DNA of 64,000 bases. Origin: Candidatus Altimarinota bacterium. GTDB taxonomy: Bacteria > Patescibacteriota > Gracilibacteria > JAUYGZ01. The notes beneath the pieces are model-generated. The model was given only the letters and a program-made list of their open reading frames with translations, searched no databases and was not told where the DNA came from. The position numbers and the translations under genes were made by a program. The stretch is taken from NCBI GenBank assembly GCA_029233985.1, contig JARGOK010000001.1:87640-151639 (forward strand). The letters run 5' to 3'. Shown in pieces: positions 1 through 7,969 of the stretch (the stretch's first letter is position 1; every line of letters starts with the position of its first letter).

Positions 1-72
1 TGTTGAATTTTCTGATTGGTTTTCATCAGGCTCTTTTTTATCCAAATTATTTGATTCAAGTGAGCCAGACAT
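1..72 (-). CDS. Partial CDS, N-terminal 24 codons of an unknown protein
   Basis: An open frame on the minus strand starts with ATG at 72 and runs off the left edge. The visible start reads MSGSLESNNLDKK and is hydrophilic and rich in Ser, Asn, Asp and Glu, so there is no signal peptide and it looks like a disordered N-terminus. The ATG lies 3 bp after the TAG stop of the VanW-family gene upstream, so the two are probably co-transcribed. Too little is visible to suggest a function. Confidence 0.5.
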   Translation of the reverse strand, partial: MSGSLESNNLDKKEPDENQSENST

Positions 73-75
73 ACT

Positions 76-1749
76 CTATTTATTATATCGACTTACAATC
101 TCATAATCCCTTTTTTTTCCATCTGCGTAGGTGACCTCATGATCCCAAATAAGAGTTTTGGCACCATAGAATGGTTTGTACTCTTTTCGAGGATTGAGTG
201 CCACTTCTCGACCATCTGGTACTCCATAAACAACTACAAAGGCTTCCTCTGTGTCTGGTCTGCTATAGCTATAAAAGAACAAGTGACTGTCATAATCATT
301 GATCGCTTTTACATCGAGCCCTTGAGATGGGTAAATCGTGGCATCGAGTCCGTATCCTCCAGCTTGATAATAGCTCAGATCCCAACTGTGATTTTGTCGC
401 ATGGTGATAGGGAGCCCGATATTGAGGAGTGAACGAAAGAATGTTGTAGAAACTTGGCATATTCCGCCGCCAAGTGATTTTGCGGCACTGTTTCCAAAAA
501 TTGCGTAGCCTTCTTTAAAATCATAATTAATGGGCCCAGTCATATGATTAAAAGAGAGTTTTTCTCCTGGAGCAACTACAACACCATTCAACCGATCAAG
601 TCCTGTTTGAATATTGTGGACTCGATTTGCATCGTTTCCTTTAGAATACTCTGACCAGCCAACCGCGAGGATCTCAAGCATCTGTCCGTCGAGATCTGAG
701 TATACACTCACTGGTATTTCATAGGATCGGACTACAATTCTTTTGTCTTCAGAGAAAAGCTTCGCATACATGTCATTTTTTATTTCTTGTGCATCGAGTC
801 TTTTTCCTTCTCTGAATTCGCCCTCTATGACAGCTTTATTTCTCTTGTATGTTGTTGTTTCTGTCGCAATCAATCTTACTCTGCTGGGTTCTTCGAAATA
901 GCTATCGACAAAATCATCTACCCATTGATCAATTTTTTCTGTATTGATACGCACTTCTTCACCTTCAATAATAAGAAAATCCTTGTCTGACTCAAGATCG
1001 AGAGTGACTTCTTTCCCAGCAATATCAAAGACGAATGGATCTCTTACCATTTGAAGTATCCGCTGATAAACTTTTATTGCTGAACGGTTTCTTTTAGGAG
1101 CCAATGATGATGTTTGAATTTCTATTTGTGGATCAAGGTTTCCATATTCTAGTTGGGAAACAAGCTGAGAATAGGAAGACTCAAAATCTTTTTCTGAGAT
1201 AACTATTCCACGTTCATGGCGATGGAAAGTCCAACCATCTGCCTCAGTCCATCCATAAAACTCTGGAACTGCGGCGATTTCGAAATATGATCGGAGTTGT
1301 TTGAGAAAAGACTCTTTTTTTAGATTATCCTGGAGTAACAGTGCGTGAAGAGAGTCTGCATCTGCAGATCCATGGATGAATTTTTCAACTGTATCCTTTT
1401 TTTGTGGATAGAGTTGGCTCAGGATTGACTCTCTCGAAAACTCCAACCCCATACTCCTCAGACTTACTTGCTGTTGCATTTCTCCATCTACAAAGAGGTC
1501 AATCAATTGATTGTTTTTTTCTGCAATCACAATATCAGTACTCCCAAAAACAGATGTAGATTCTTCGTCTAAAACTGGGGGATTTTCTATCATAATATTT
1601 GCTACGATCTCTTTTCTTCCAGTGGAAAGGCTCCCAAAGAGAAGAATAAGTAGAAAAAGACCTAAAATTCCAAGCCCTACTTTTCTACGATTTTTCCGCC
1701 GAATGGAGTGCTTTTTTGAGGGTGCTGAAAGAAGAAGAATGTCAGACAT
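76..1749 (-). CDS. VanW-family membrane-anchored envelope protein
   Basis: A 557-aa protein with a short basic N-terminus and one membrane segment at about residues 26-43, so the rest should be extracytoplasmic. The middle (about 180-340) is consistent with the peptidoglycan-binding-like region that often precedes VanW. The C-terminal part, about 375-500, is a clear VanW domain (PF04294), with the motifs LDRLNGVVVAPGEKLSFN and GGGICQVSTTFFRSLL. VanW proteins are widespread in Gram-positive and CPR genomes. Despite the name they are not shown to confer vancomycin resistance, and their biochemical role is unsettled. The gene has its own near-consensus promoter just upstream and is followed within 3 bp by another gene. 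Family call is firm, exact function is not. Confidence 0.88.
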   Translation of the reverse strand: MSDILLLSAPSKKHSIRRKNRRKVGLGILGLFLLILLFGSLSTGRKEIVANIMIENPPVLDEESTSVFGSTDIVIAEKNNQLIDLFVDGEMQQQVSLRSMGLEFSRESILSQLYPQKKDTVEKFIHGSADADSLHALLLQDNLKKESFLKQLRSYFEIAAVPEFYGWTEADGWTFHRHERGIVISEKDFESSYSQLVSQLEYGNLDPQIEIQTSSLAPKRNRSAIKVYQRILQMVRDPFVFDIAGKEVTLDLESDKDFLIIEGEEVRINTEKIDQWVDDFVDSYFEEPSRVRLIATETTTYKRNKAVIEGEFREGKRLDAQEIKNDMYAKLFSEDKRIVVRSYEIPVSVYSDLDGQMLEILAVGWSEYSKGNDANRVHNIQTGLDRLNGVVVAPGEKLSFNHMTGPINYDFKEGYAIFGNSAAKSLGGGICQVSTTFFRSLLNIGLPITMRQNHSWDLSYYQAGGYGLDATIYPSQGLDVKAINDYDSHLFFYSYSRPDTEEAFVVVYGVPDGREVALNPRKEYKPFYGAKTLIWDHEVTYADGKKRDYEIVSRYNK

Positions 1750-1771
1750 ATATATTTTTAAATATCTTACT

Positions 1772-1800
1772 ATTTTATCTTATTTTCTATATTTTGTCAA
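1772..1800 (-). promoter_or_regulatory. Sigma-70-type promoter of the VanW gene
   Basis: On the minus strand TTGACA (1795-1800) is followed after exactly 17 bp by TAAAAT (1772-1777). This is close to the consensus of housekeeping sigma factors. The predicted start point lies about 15 bp before the VanW start codon, so the mRNA leader is very short. Confidence 0.75.
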
Positions 1801-2095
1801 CCTACGATACTATCTGTAACTTGGTATGAATATTTTTCTAAAAAGAAGGTTGTTGATAGCAACATCCAAGGGACGCAAAATACGCTCCCAGTACATCATT
1901 TGACGCCATATGGAATTAAATATGCTTTCTCTTTACTATCAGACCTCGTTGAATATTAAACTGAATTGCTGAACAACGATTAGAAAAAAATTCCCACCTA
2001 AAGCCTGCTCCATAAACTTTACTACCGGCAGAAAAAACAGACATTATGTGTCTAAAAAATTGATAGCTTATTTGATACAATTGGCTTCAATTTTT
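1801..2095. other. Intergenic region without a gene
   Basis: About 300 bp between the VanW promoter and the 3' end of the small lipoprotein gene. It is AT-rich and I find no credible open frame, tRNA or strong hairpin in it. Apart from the VanW promoter at its edge I see nothing to annotate. Confidence 0.5.
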
Positions 2096-2344
2096 TTAAC
2101 GTACTCTTTCCAAACACTTCAATCTCAGCGTTGAAGCCGCAATCTGACTGCAATATGAGGGATCTGAAGTTTTCTCCGCGAGTTTTTGAAGGCAAGCATT
2201 CTTTGGTTTTTCAGCAAGAAGAAGACATTTTTCGCTGCTTTCTATGTCTCCCGAGTATGGACGGCTTACCTGAGCGGTGAGATCAGGCTTGGAAGCACAT
2301 CCCATCAGGATTGCGGAGATGAGAAAGATCATGAGCTTTCGCAT
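2096..2344 (-). CDS. Small Cys-containing lipoprotein
   Basis: An 82-aa protein that begins with a classical lipoprotein signal: basic start, hydrophobic stretch, then the lipobox LMGC with the lipidated Cys at about residue 16. The mature part has regularly spaced Cys in a repeated pattern (EKCLLLAEKPKNACLQ, then PSYCSQI and LKCLER). This resembles the short Cys-helix repeats seen in many secreted archaeal and CPR proteins. The start lies 9 bp after the ppdK stop, so it is probably the last gene of that transcript. Function unknown. Confidence 0.7.
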   Translation of the reverse strand: MRKLMIFLISAILMGCASKPDLTAQVSRPYSGDIESSEKCLLLAEKPKNACLQKLAEKTSDPSYCSQIAASTLRLKCLERVR

Positions 2345-2353
2345 AAGAGTGGA

Positions 2354-4966
2354 TTAATCATTCTTTTTTAGTTCGGCTTGTGCAGCTGCCAGTCGTGCGA
2401 TCGGCACACGGAATGGCGAACAAGACACATAGTCAAATCCGAGATTAATGCAAAATTCTACCGAAGAAGGTTCTCCACCGTGTTCTCCACAGATCCCGAG
2501 CTTGATATCTTTTCGGACGGACTTTGCTTTTTCAACGGCAATTTTCATCAGTGCTCCGACGCCTTCTTGATCGAGTACAGAAAAAGGGTCACTCTTTATA
2601 AGACCTTTTTCTTGATAGGTTCCGAGAAATTTTCCTGCATCGTCACGTGAAAACCCGAAAGCCATTTGAGTCAGATCATTCGTCCCAAAGGAGAAGAACT
2701 CTGCTTTTTCTGCTATGCGGTCTGCAACGATACATGCTCGTGGGATTTCTATCATGGTTCCGACTTTATACTCGAGTTCGATTCCTGATGAGGCTATCAG
2801 TTTGTCGGCGTGTTTTCGGATTTTCTTTTCGAGATTGGTGAATTCTTCTGAGAGAGAAACAAGTGGAACCATAATCTCTGGAATCACTTTTTTCCCATCT
2901 TTTTGAACTTCGAGGGCTGCCATAATGATAGCCTTTGCCTGCATAATACTCAGCTCTGGATATGAAACTCCGAGACGACACCCACGATGACCAAGCATTG
3001 GATTAACTTCTTCGAGGTCGACTATTTTTTCTTTTACTTCTTCAGACGTCATACCGAGCTCAGCAGCTACTTTTTCAATTTCTTCATCATCGTGAGGAAC
3101 GAATTCGTGTAGCGGTGGATCAAGGAGTCGAATGGTGACAGGAAGGTCATCCATGATTTTGAAAATCTTTATAAAATCGTCTTTTTGATATGGGAGGAGT
3201 TTGTCGATAGCTTTAATTCTTTGCTCGTGTGTATCTGAAAGAATCATTTCACGGACATGGAGAATCCGTTCTTGATCAAAGAACATGTGCTCTGTTCGGC
3301 AAAGACCGATCCCTTCGGCCCCAAAATTGATAGCATTTTGTGCATCGTTTGCTGTTTCAGCATTCGTGCGAACTTTGATAGTGCGGATTTCATCAGCCCA
3401 TCCCATGAGTTTTTCGAAGTACTCGTCGAGCTGTGGAGGAATGGTGGCAACTTCTCCCAGCATCACCTCTCCTGATGTTCCACAAATAGTAATAATATCA
3501 CCTTCCTTTACTTCTACGTCTCCACAGATGAACTTTTTCTCTGCGTAATTAATCTTGATATCACCAGCTCCAGCCACACAGCATTTCCCCATACCACGAG
3601 CTACTACTGCAGCGTGTGAAGTCATCCCTCCGGTAGACGTGAGGATTCCTTCTGCCGAATTCATTCCAGCAATATCTTCTGGAGATGTTTCGTGTCGAAC
3701 GAGTACACATTTTTCATTGTTTTGCTTAGCTGATACGGCGTCATCAGCTGTAAAGACAACCCTTCCGCAAGCAGCACCAGGTGAGGCTGGTAGCCCTTTA
3801 CTGATCACTTCTGAATCTGCTTTTGGGTCAACTGTCGGATGCAACATTGGCTCAAGAGAATTCGCGTCAACACGAAGGATAGCGGTCTTTTTATCAATGA
3901 GTCCTTCGTCGATCATGTCGAGTGCGATGCGGACGGCTGCTTTTCCGGTGCGTTTTCCTGTACGGGTTTGGAGTATGTAGAGTTTTCCTTTTTCGATCGT
4001 GAACTCAATATCTTGCATGTCTTTGTAATGAGCTTCAAGTTTATCGAATATATCAGTGAGCTCTTTGTACACTTCTGGCATTTGGTTTTTGAGATCTGCA
4101 ATCTGCTTTGGTGTTCGGATCCCAGCTACGACGTCTTCTCCTTGGGCATTCATCAGGTATTCTCCGAAGTATCCTTTTTCTCCTGTGGACGGGTCTCTGG
4201 TGAAAGCTACCCCTGTTCCACTTGTTTCTCCCATATTTCCAAAGACCATGGTTTGAACATTGACAGCTGTACCCCAGTCGTGAGCAATTTTATTGATGTT
4301 TCGGTATGTAATGGCTCGTTTATTGTTCCATGATTGGAAGACAGCATCTAAGGCTCCTTGGAGCTGGTCCCATGGGTCGTCTGGGAAGTCGTTTCCACAA
4401 TGTTCTTTGACTGTTTCTTTGTAGATACCTACAAGCGCTCTGAGGTCTTCTGGGGTCATTTCAAGATCGTCTTCGTATCCTTTTGATTTCTTAAACTCCA
4501 CGAACTTTGCTTCGAAATGATGATGACTCACACCCATCACGACGTTTCCGTACATATTAATAAAACGGCGATACGCATCATATGCGAATCGCTCGTTGCT
4601 TGTCTGTTTTATGAGTCCCTGAATGGTCGTGTCATTAAGCCCAAGATTGAGCACCGTATCCATCATTCCGGGCATGCTGACTCTTGCACCAGATCGAACA
4701 GAGAAGAGGAGGGGCTTGTCAGCATCACCGAATTTTTCCCCCATTTGCTGCTCAACTTTTTCTACTGCCTGGTGGATTTTTTCCTTGAAGTTTGGAGCAT
4801 GGCTTTCGTTCTTTAAAAACTGAATACAGTATTCAGTCGTTAGGGTGAAACCAGGAGGGACCTGAAGACCGAGCGTGGTCATTTCAGCAAGATTCGCTCC
4901 TTTTCCTCCGAGAAGGCCTTTCATGTCTTTTGAGCCTTCGTCGAAGTGGTAGATGTATTGTTGCAT
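2354..4966 (-). CDS. ppdK: Pyruvate, phosphate dikinase
   Basis: An 870-aa protein, the normal length for PPDK, which interconverts pyruvate + ATP + Pi and phosphoenolpyruvate + AMP + PPi in the cytoplasm. The N-terminal nucleotide-binding domain starts with the conserved KGLLGGKGANLAEMT. The swivelling phosphohistidine domain has GGMTSHAAVVARGMG with catalytic His451. The C-terminal TIM-barrel domain has the PEP-binding region around GICGEHGGEPSSVEFC and its conserved Cys. In organisms with reduced glycolysis PPDK often replaces or supplements pyruvate kinase. The start is fixed by the conserved N-terminus. A small lipoprotein gene follows closely. Confidence 0.97.
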   Translation of the reverse strand: MQQYIYHFDEGSKDMKGLLGGKGANLAEMTTLGLQVPPGFTLTTEYCIQFLKNESHAPNFKEKIHQAVEKVEQQMGEKFGDADKPLLFSVRSGARVSMPGMMDTVLNLGLNDTTIQGLIKQTSNERFAYDAYRRFINMYGNVVMGVSHHHFEAKFVEFKKSKGYEDDLEMTPEDLRALVGIYKETVKEHCGNDFPDDPWDQLQGALDAVFQSWNNKRAITYRNINKIAHDWGTAVNVQTMVFGNMGETSGTGVAFTRDPSTGEKGYFGEYLMNAQGEDVVAGIRTPKQIADLKNQMPEVYKELTDIFDKLEAHYKDMQDIEFTIEKGKLYILQTRTGKRTGKAAVRIALDMIDEGLIDKKTAILRVDANSLEPMLHPTVDPKADSEVISKGLPASPGAACGRVVFTADDAVSAKQNNEKCVLVRHETSPEDIAGMNSAEGILTSTGGMTSHAAVVARGMGKCCVAGAGDIKINYAEKKFICGDVEVKEGDIITICGTSGEVMLGEVATIPPQLDEYFEKLMGWADEIRTIKVRTNAETANDAQNAINFGAEGIGLCRTEHMFFDQERILHVREMILSDTHEQRIKAIDKLLPYQKDDFIKIFKIMDDLPVTIRLLDPPLHEFVPHDDEEIEKVAAELGMTSEEVKEKIVDLEEVNPMLGHRGCRLGVSYPELSIMQAKAIIMAALEVQKDGKKVIPEIMVPLVSLSEEFTNLEKKIRKHADKLIASSGIELEYKVGTMIEIPRACIVADRIAEKAEFFSFGTNDLTQMAFGFSRDDAGKFLGTYQEKGLIKSDPFSVLDQEGVGALMKIAVEKAKSVRKDIKLGICGEHGGEPSSVEFCINLGFDYVSCSPFRVPIARLAAAQAELKKND

Positions 4967-5104
4967 TGATGGTGAAACAAGGAATATATAATGCTACTTT
5001 ATCAGGTTTTGATGTGTTGTGAAGGGTGAAATAGGGGAGGCTGTGAGGGGTGGGTTGTCTGAATCGCAGATTTAGATGATGGGTATGATTTGCGCAGATT
5101 TTTT

Positions 5105-5138
5105 ACCATCGTAGCTGAGGATGAATATCCTCAATGGT
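5105..5138. repeat. Palindromic element
   Basis: An imperfect hairpin: ACCAT and TGAGGAT on the left, ATCCTCA and ATGGT on the right, with a short bulge. It lies between ppdK and the zinc-ribbon gene. It resembles in size and layout the other 20-90 bp palindromes scattered through this window. The rest of 4967-5104 contains no gene that I can support. Confidence 0.5.
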
Positions 5139-5146
5139 TTTTATAA

Positions 5147-5440
5147 ATGCAATATGCGGATTGTGAATACATCGGCGATACATATTATTATATAGGTGGA
5201 ACTGTTGATTTTTTTGATACATATAAAACAATCGAATGTTGTAGTACTTCAACAGCCCCAAATGTGACTTTTGATGGCTCTAAAATCTCTAAATGAAGTA
5301 TAGTTGGTTTGCTCGATGCCTCAGAAATATGGCCCTTTGTTGTATTTGGGTTTGAGGTTTTAGTTTTATGATGGCATCGGGAGTGATCTTTGATGTTGTC
5401 TTGTTTTTTTTGGGTCATATGAACCCGAGGAGATTTATTT
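5147..5440 (+). other. Open frame interrupted only by TGA codons
   Basis: From ATG 5147 a frame runs for 49 codons, through a segment reading TAPNVTFDGSKISK, to TGA at 5294. It then continues without TAA or TAG through three more TGA codons (5369, 5384, 5420) into the same frame as the zinc-ribbon gene at 5441. It could be a decayed gene or chance. The opposite strand also has an open frame here (5188-5418, ATG at 5418), which I do not recognise. Neither reading is secure. Confidence 0.25.
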
Positions 5441-5902
5441 ATGTTTAATTTCTCAAAATTTCTGCAGCAATTCAAGAATGCGAATCTGCGCAGACATCAA
5501 CCGGTCAACCAAGTTGAATTGGTGAATTACAGTCTACGAAAGGCTATTGCCAATCGATTACAGTCTGAGCGATACATACAAAGCCTTCCCAAAGTGGAAA
5601 AGTTTTGTGAATACTGTCAATTTCACTGCTTTGCCTGTGAAGGGAGGGGAGTGAAGATCGGGAACTGGTATGATCACTGGTTTGGATCTAGAGTTGGCTT
5701 TCACTTTCCGAAAATTGAATCGTGTTGGTGTTGTCAGGGATCTGGGCTAGCGAAAAAAAATCGCTGGTGCCGACGCTGTAGAAACTTACATGGCTGCTTT
5801 TCCTGTCCGTCTAATAATCCGGCACAGATGACGTTGTTGAATGGGATACCACAGATTTTTTTTAACCGTAGACGAGAACTGAAATTCTCAGTGATTTCTT
5901 AG
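5441..5902 (+). CDS. Zinc-ribbon protein with DnaJ-like CxxCxGxG motifs
   Basis: A 153-aa protein preceded by a strong ribosome-binding site, GAGGAG at 5427-5432, 8 bp before ATG, which argues that it is expressed. About residues 55-135 hold paired cysteines: CEYC, then CFACEGRGVKIG, then CWCCQGSGL, then WCRRCRNLHGCFSC. The CxxCxGxG pattern is that of the DnaJ zinc-binding domain, but there is no J domain or substrate-binding domain. The last dozen residues (NRRRELKFSVIS) are encoded by a palindromic element that starts at 5865, so the original C-terminus may have been replaced. Likely a metal-binding protein; partner unknown. Confidence 0.65.
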   Translation: MFNFSKFLQQFKNANLRRHQPVNQVELVNYSLRKAIANRLQSERYIQSLPKVEKFCEYCQFHCFACEGRGVKIGNWYDHWFGSRVGFHFPKIESCWCCQGSGLAKKNRWCRRCRNLHGCFSCPSNNPAQMTLLNGIPQIFFNRRRELKFSVIS

Positions 5903-5957
5903 AATATCGCATGCGAGATGTGAAACCACCGGCGAGAATTTCGATTCTTGCCTACGG
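5865..5957. repeat. Composite palindromic element overlapping a gene end
   Basis: Starts with ACCGTAGACGAGAACTGAAA at the 3' end of the zinc-ribbon gene and ends with GGCGAGAATTTCGATTCTTG and CCTACGG. It contains two consecutive hairpins. A related element, in the same order of parts, sits right after the PLP-enzyme gene at 44489. This is a dispersed repeat family of about 70-95 bp. Confidence 0.55.
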
Positions 5958-6065
5958 ATACGGGATGGAATGTTGAGAACAGGCGAAGAACACCATCCAC
6001 GCCTTCGGTTTGTTGTGATAATGGGTGTTTCTGGGCTATAATGGACTGCCTAGACTCGATTCAGA

Positions 6066-6096
6066 GACCCCTAACCCCTTACAAGGGGAACCGAAC
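6066..6096. repeat. CCCCTT/AAGGGG palindromic element, copy 1
   Basis: The core reads ACCCCTAACCCCTTACAAGG, followed by GGAACCGAAC. It is one of about ten copies in the window of a dispersed element with arms CCCCTT and AAGGGG. Others are at 31676, 32577 (inside valS), 35325 and 35389 (inside tsaD), 43051, 51441, 51506, 54025, 54101 and 57685. Confidence 0.7.
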
Positions 6097-6143
6097 ATTT
6101 CGATCCTCCATATCTTTTAAATCCTCTAGATCTTCCATATCCT

Positions 6144-7148
6144 ATGCCCTTCTCCTGGTCCCAATACAACAATGAAAACCCAGCCGTCATCCTGTCGCCA
6201 ATGTCGGGGTATACCGATAGTCCGTTCAAGCAAATTGTGCGAAGTGTGAGCCCAAAGACTGTGCTAATGACGGAGTTTCTTTCGGTTGATGCGATTTATT
6301 ACCAGTCAGACAAAACCTTTCGGATGATGGAATTTGCAGAAGAGGAGACGCCGGTGATCTTGCAAGTGTTTGGGAAAGAACCCGAGAGATTTGTGCATGC
6401 AGCTAAAATCGCGGAAAAGATGGGGTATGACGGAATTGATATTAATATGGGATGTCCTGCAAAGAAGGTGATCCGGAGTGATCATGGATCTGCTTTGGTG
6501 AAGATTAAGAATCGATGTGTGGCCATGGATATTGTGGCAGCCATGGCGAGTAGTGTGAAAATCCCCGTAAGTGTAAAGACACGGATTGGTTGGGATAATT
6601 TTGATGACCTGATTGATTTCTCGAAGGCACTCGAACGTCATGGATGTGCAGCACTCTCTGTTCATGGACGAACGACGAAACAAGCCTACCTGGGAAAAGC
6701 CAATTGGGATCCGATTTATGAGCTCAAAAAACACCTGTCTATACCTGTCTTTGGAAATGGTGATGTGACCTCAGTGGCGACTTTTCGAGAAAAACTCGGA
6801 CCTTTGGATGGTGTTTTGATAGGAAGAGGATCTTTTGGGGACCCATGGATTTTCCGTGATGTGCATGAGTACATCGATCATCCTGAGCAATATGCAGATA
6901 TGTCTGACGAAGAGCTCGACACTGTTTTTCCACGTGCTGGGAAGATTGATTGGGAGTTTAAAAAACCTATTATTCATCGCCATGCAGAGCTACAGGTGCA
7001 GTGTCATGGAGAAGAGCTGGGAATGCTCGAAATCCGAAAACACCTTGCGGCATATATAAAGGGGATTGATGGGGCGAGTAAGGTCAGGGCGAAGCTGATG
7101 CAGGTGAAGAAGTTGGAGGAGATAAAAGAATTGGTGGAGGGGTTGTAG
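6144..7148 (+). CDS. dus: tRNA-dihydrouridine synthase
   Basis: A 334-aa flavoprotein that reduces uridine to dihydrouridine in tRNA with NADPH and FMN. The N-terminal TIM barrel has the conserved opening PAVILSPMSGYTDSPFK. The catalytic Cys104 lies in DINMGCPAKKV, the RNA/FMN region in SVKTRIGWD and SVHGRTTKQAY, and the phosphate-binding segment in PVFGNGDV and LIGRGSFGDPWIF. The helical C-terminal domain completes the normal length. It resembles the DusB group but I cannot assign the target position. No strong ribosome-binding site precedes the ATG. The gene lies between two palindromic repeats and appears to be monocistronic. Confidence 0.95.
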   Translation: MPFSWSQYNNENPAVILSPMSGYTDSPFKQIVRSVSPKTVLMTEFLSVDAIYYQSDKTFRMMEFAEEETPVILQVFGKEPERFVHAAKIAEKMGYDGIDINMGCPAKKVIRSDHGSALVKIKNRCVAMDIVAAMASSVKIPVSVKTRIGWDNFDDLIDFSKALERHGCAALSVHGRTTKQAYLGKANWDPIYELKKHLSIPVFGNGDVTSVATFREKLGPLDGVLIGRGSFGDPWIFRDVHEYIDHPEQYADMSDEELDTVFPRAGKIDWEFKKPIIHRHAELQVQCHGEELGMLEIRKHLAAYIKGIDGASKVRAKLMQVKKLEEIKELVEGL

Positions 7149-7158
7149 GGATCATGGT

Positions 7159-7275
7159 GGCTCCAGTCCTCTGCGAGAGACTTGAGCCCCCATGTTTGGG
7201 GTGTGTCTGGGCGACTGGACCACCCATGTTTGGGGTGTGTCTGGGGGCTCAAGTCTGCTGGAAGCGACTGGAGCC
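7159..7275. repeat. REP-like palindromic cluster upstream of the transposase
   Basis: The outer arms are GGCTCCAGTC and GACTGGAGCC, the next pair AGACTTGAGCCCC and GGGGCTCAAGTCT, and the middle contains two direct copies of CCCATGTTTGGGGTGTGTCT. Its first 33 bp (7159-7191) recur with one mismatch at 7889-7921 on the other side of the transposase gene. This is the arrangement expected of a REP/BIME served by a RAYT transposase. Confidence 0.75.
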
Positions 7276-7319
7276 CTGGATGGTGGAGTGTTAGGATCAA
7301 TGTATTCCTATCACTAGAT

Positions 7320-7868
7320 ATGCCTACACTAAGAATATCCCATGAGAATGAGGACAAAATGCATTTTGTCACCATAACGATAGTTGAATGGATCAATATC
7401 CTTACAAAGGAAAGATATTTTGAAATTCTTGGCAAGAGCCTTGACTATTGCCGAAAACACCTTGGTCTTGTGCTTTTGGAATATGTTTTTATGACAAATC
7501 ATATTCACCTTATCATTGATTCAAAGGATGGGTTCAAGATCTCTGAACTGATAAAGTCGTTTAAGTCACACACCACAAGAGAATTCAGAAAGGCACTAGA
7601 AACCGATAATAGAAGATATATCCCTCGATTGCTCTCTACCAGTTATGACAAAAAGAAGGGGACGATTTTTCAAATATGGAAAAGAGAGAATAAGCCACAG
7701 GTCATTCTCAGTGATGAATACCTCGAGAAATGGACACATTATATCTGGATGAACCCAGTGAAAGCTGGTTATGTAGAACTCCCAGAACACTGGAAATGGA
7801 GTTCTGCAAATGATCGATTAACGATAAATCGTGGACCTGTAGAATTGGATGAATATGAAGACTTTTAA
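7320..7868 (+). CDS. REP-associated tyrosine transposase (RAYT, Y1/HUH family)
   Basis: A 182-aa single-strand DNA transposase of the Y1_Tnp family (PF01797). The HUH motif is MTNHIHLII, about 60 residues in, and the tyrosine and glutamine helix region is near YIWMNPVKAGYV. The N-terminus reads KMHFVTITIVEWINILTKER, similar to the short RAYT-like transposases common in Bacteroidetes, which suggests lateral transfer. An upstream in-frame ATG at 7182 is rejected because the 46 residues it would add are just the translated REP repeat. The gene is complete and bracketed by 33-bp direct repeats, so it may still act on these REP sequences. Confidence 0.85.
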   Translation: MPTLRISHENEDKMHFVTITIVEWINILTKERYFEILGKSLDYCRKHLGLVLLEYVFMTNHIHLIIDSKDGFKISELIKSFKSHTTREFRKALETDNRRYIPRLLSTSYDKKKGTIFQIWKRENKPQVILSDEYLEKWTHYIWMNPVKAGYVELPEHWKWSSANDRLTINRGPVELDEYEDF

Positions 7869-7888
7869 TATGCCCTCTAAACCATTTT

Positions 7889-7921
7889 GGCTCCAGTCCT
7901 CTGCGAGAGACTTTAGCCCCC
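7889..7921. repeat. Downstream REP copy, direct repeat of 7159-7191
   Basis: GGCTCCAGTCCTCTGCGAGA begins this 33-bp copy, identical to the upstream one except for a G/T change near the end. With it, the transposase gene is flanked by direct repeats 698 bp apart. That suggests the whole unit moved as one piece. Confidence 0.75.
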
Positions 7922-7969
7922 GCCTCACCTCCAATAACCCCCACCTCTGAATTCGGATAGACATTCGTC

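Noticed and set aside
5188..5475. Minus-strand open frame of 95 codons
   Set aside because: No domain, a low-complexity Lys/Thr/His-rich start and no ribosome-binding site. It overlaps the start of the zinc-ribbon gene, which has a strong one. Mentioned only under the TGA-interrupted frame.
7154..7275. CRISPR-like short repeats before the transposase
   Set aside because: Only two direct copies exist, with arms that pair as hairpins, no regular spacers and no cas genes. This is a REP cluster.
7182..7319. Earlier start of the transposase at 7182
   Set aside because: The added residues are two translated copies of the REP sequence, and RAYT proteins start close to the conserved FVTITIVEW segment.
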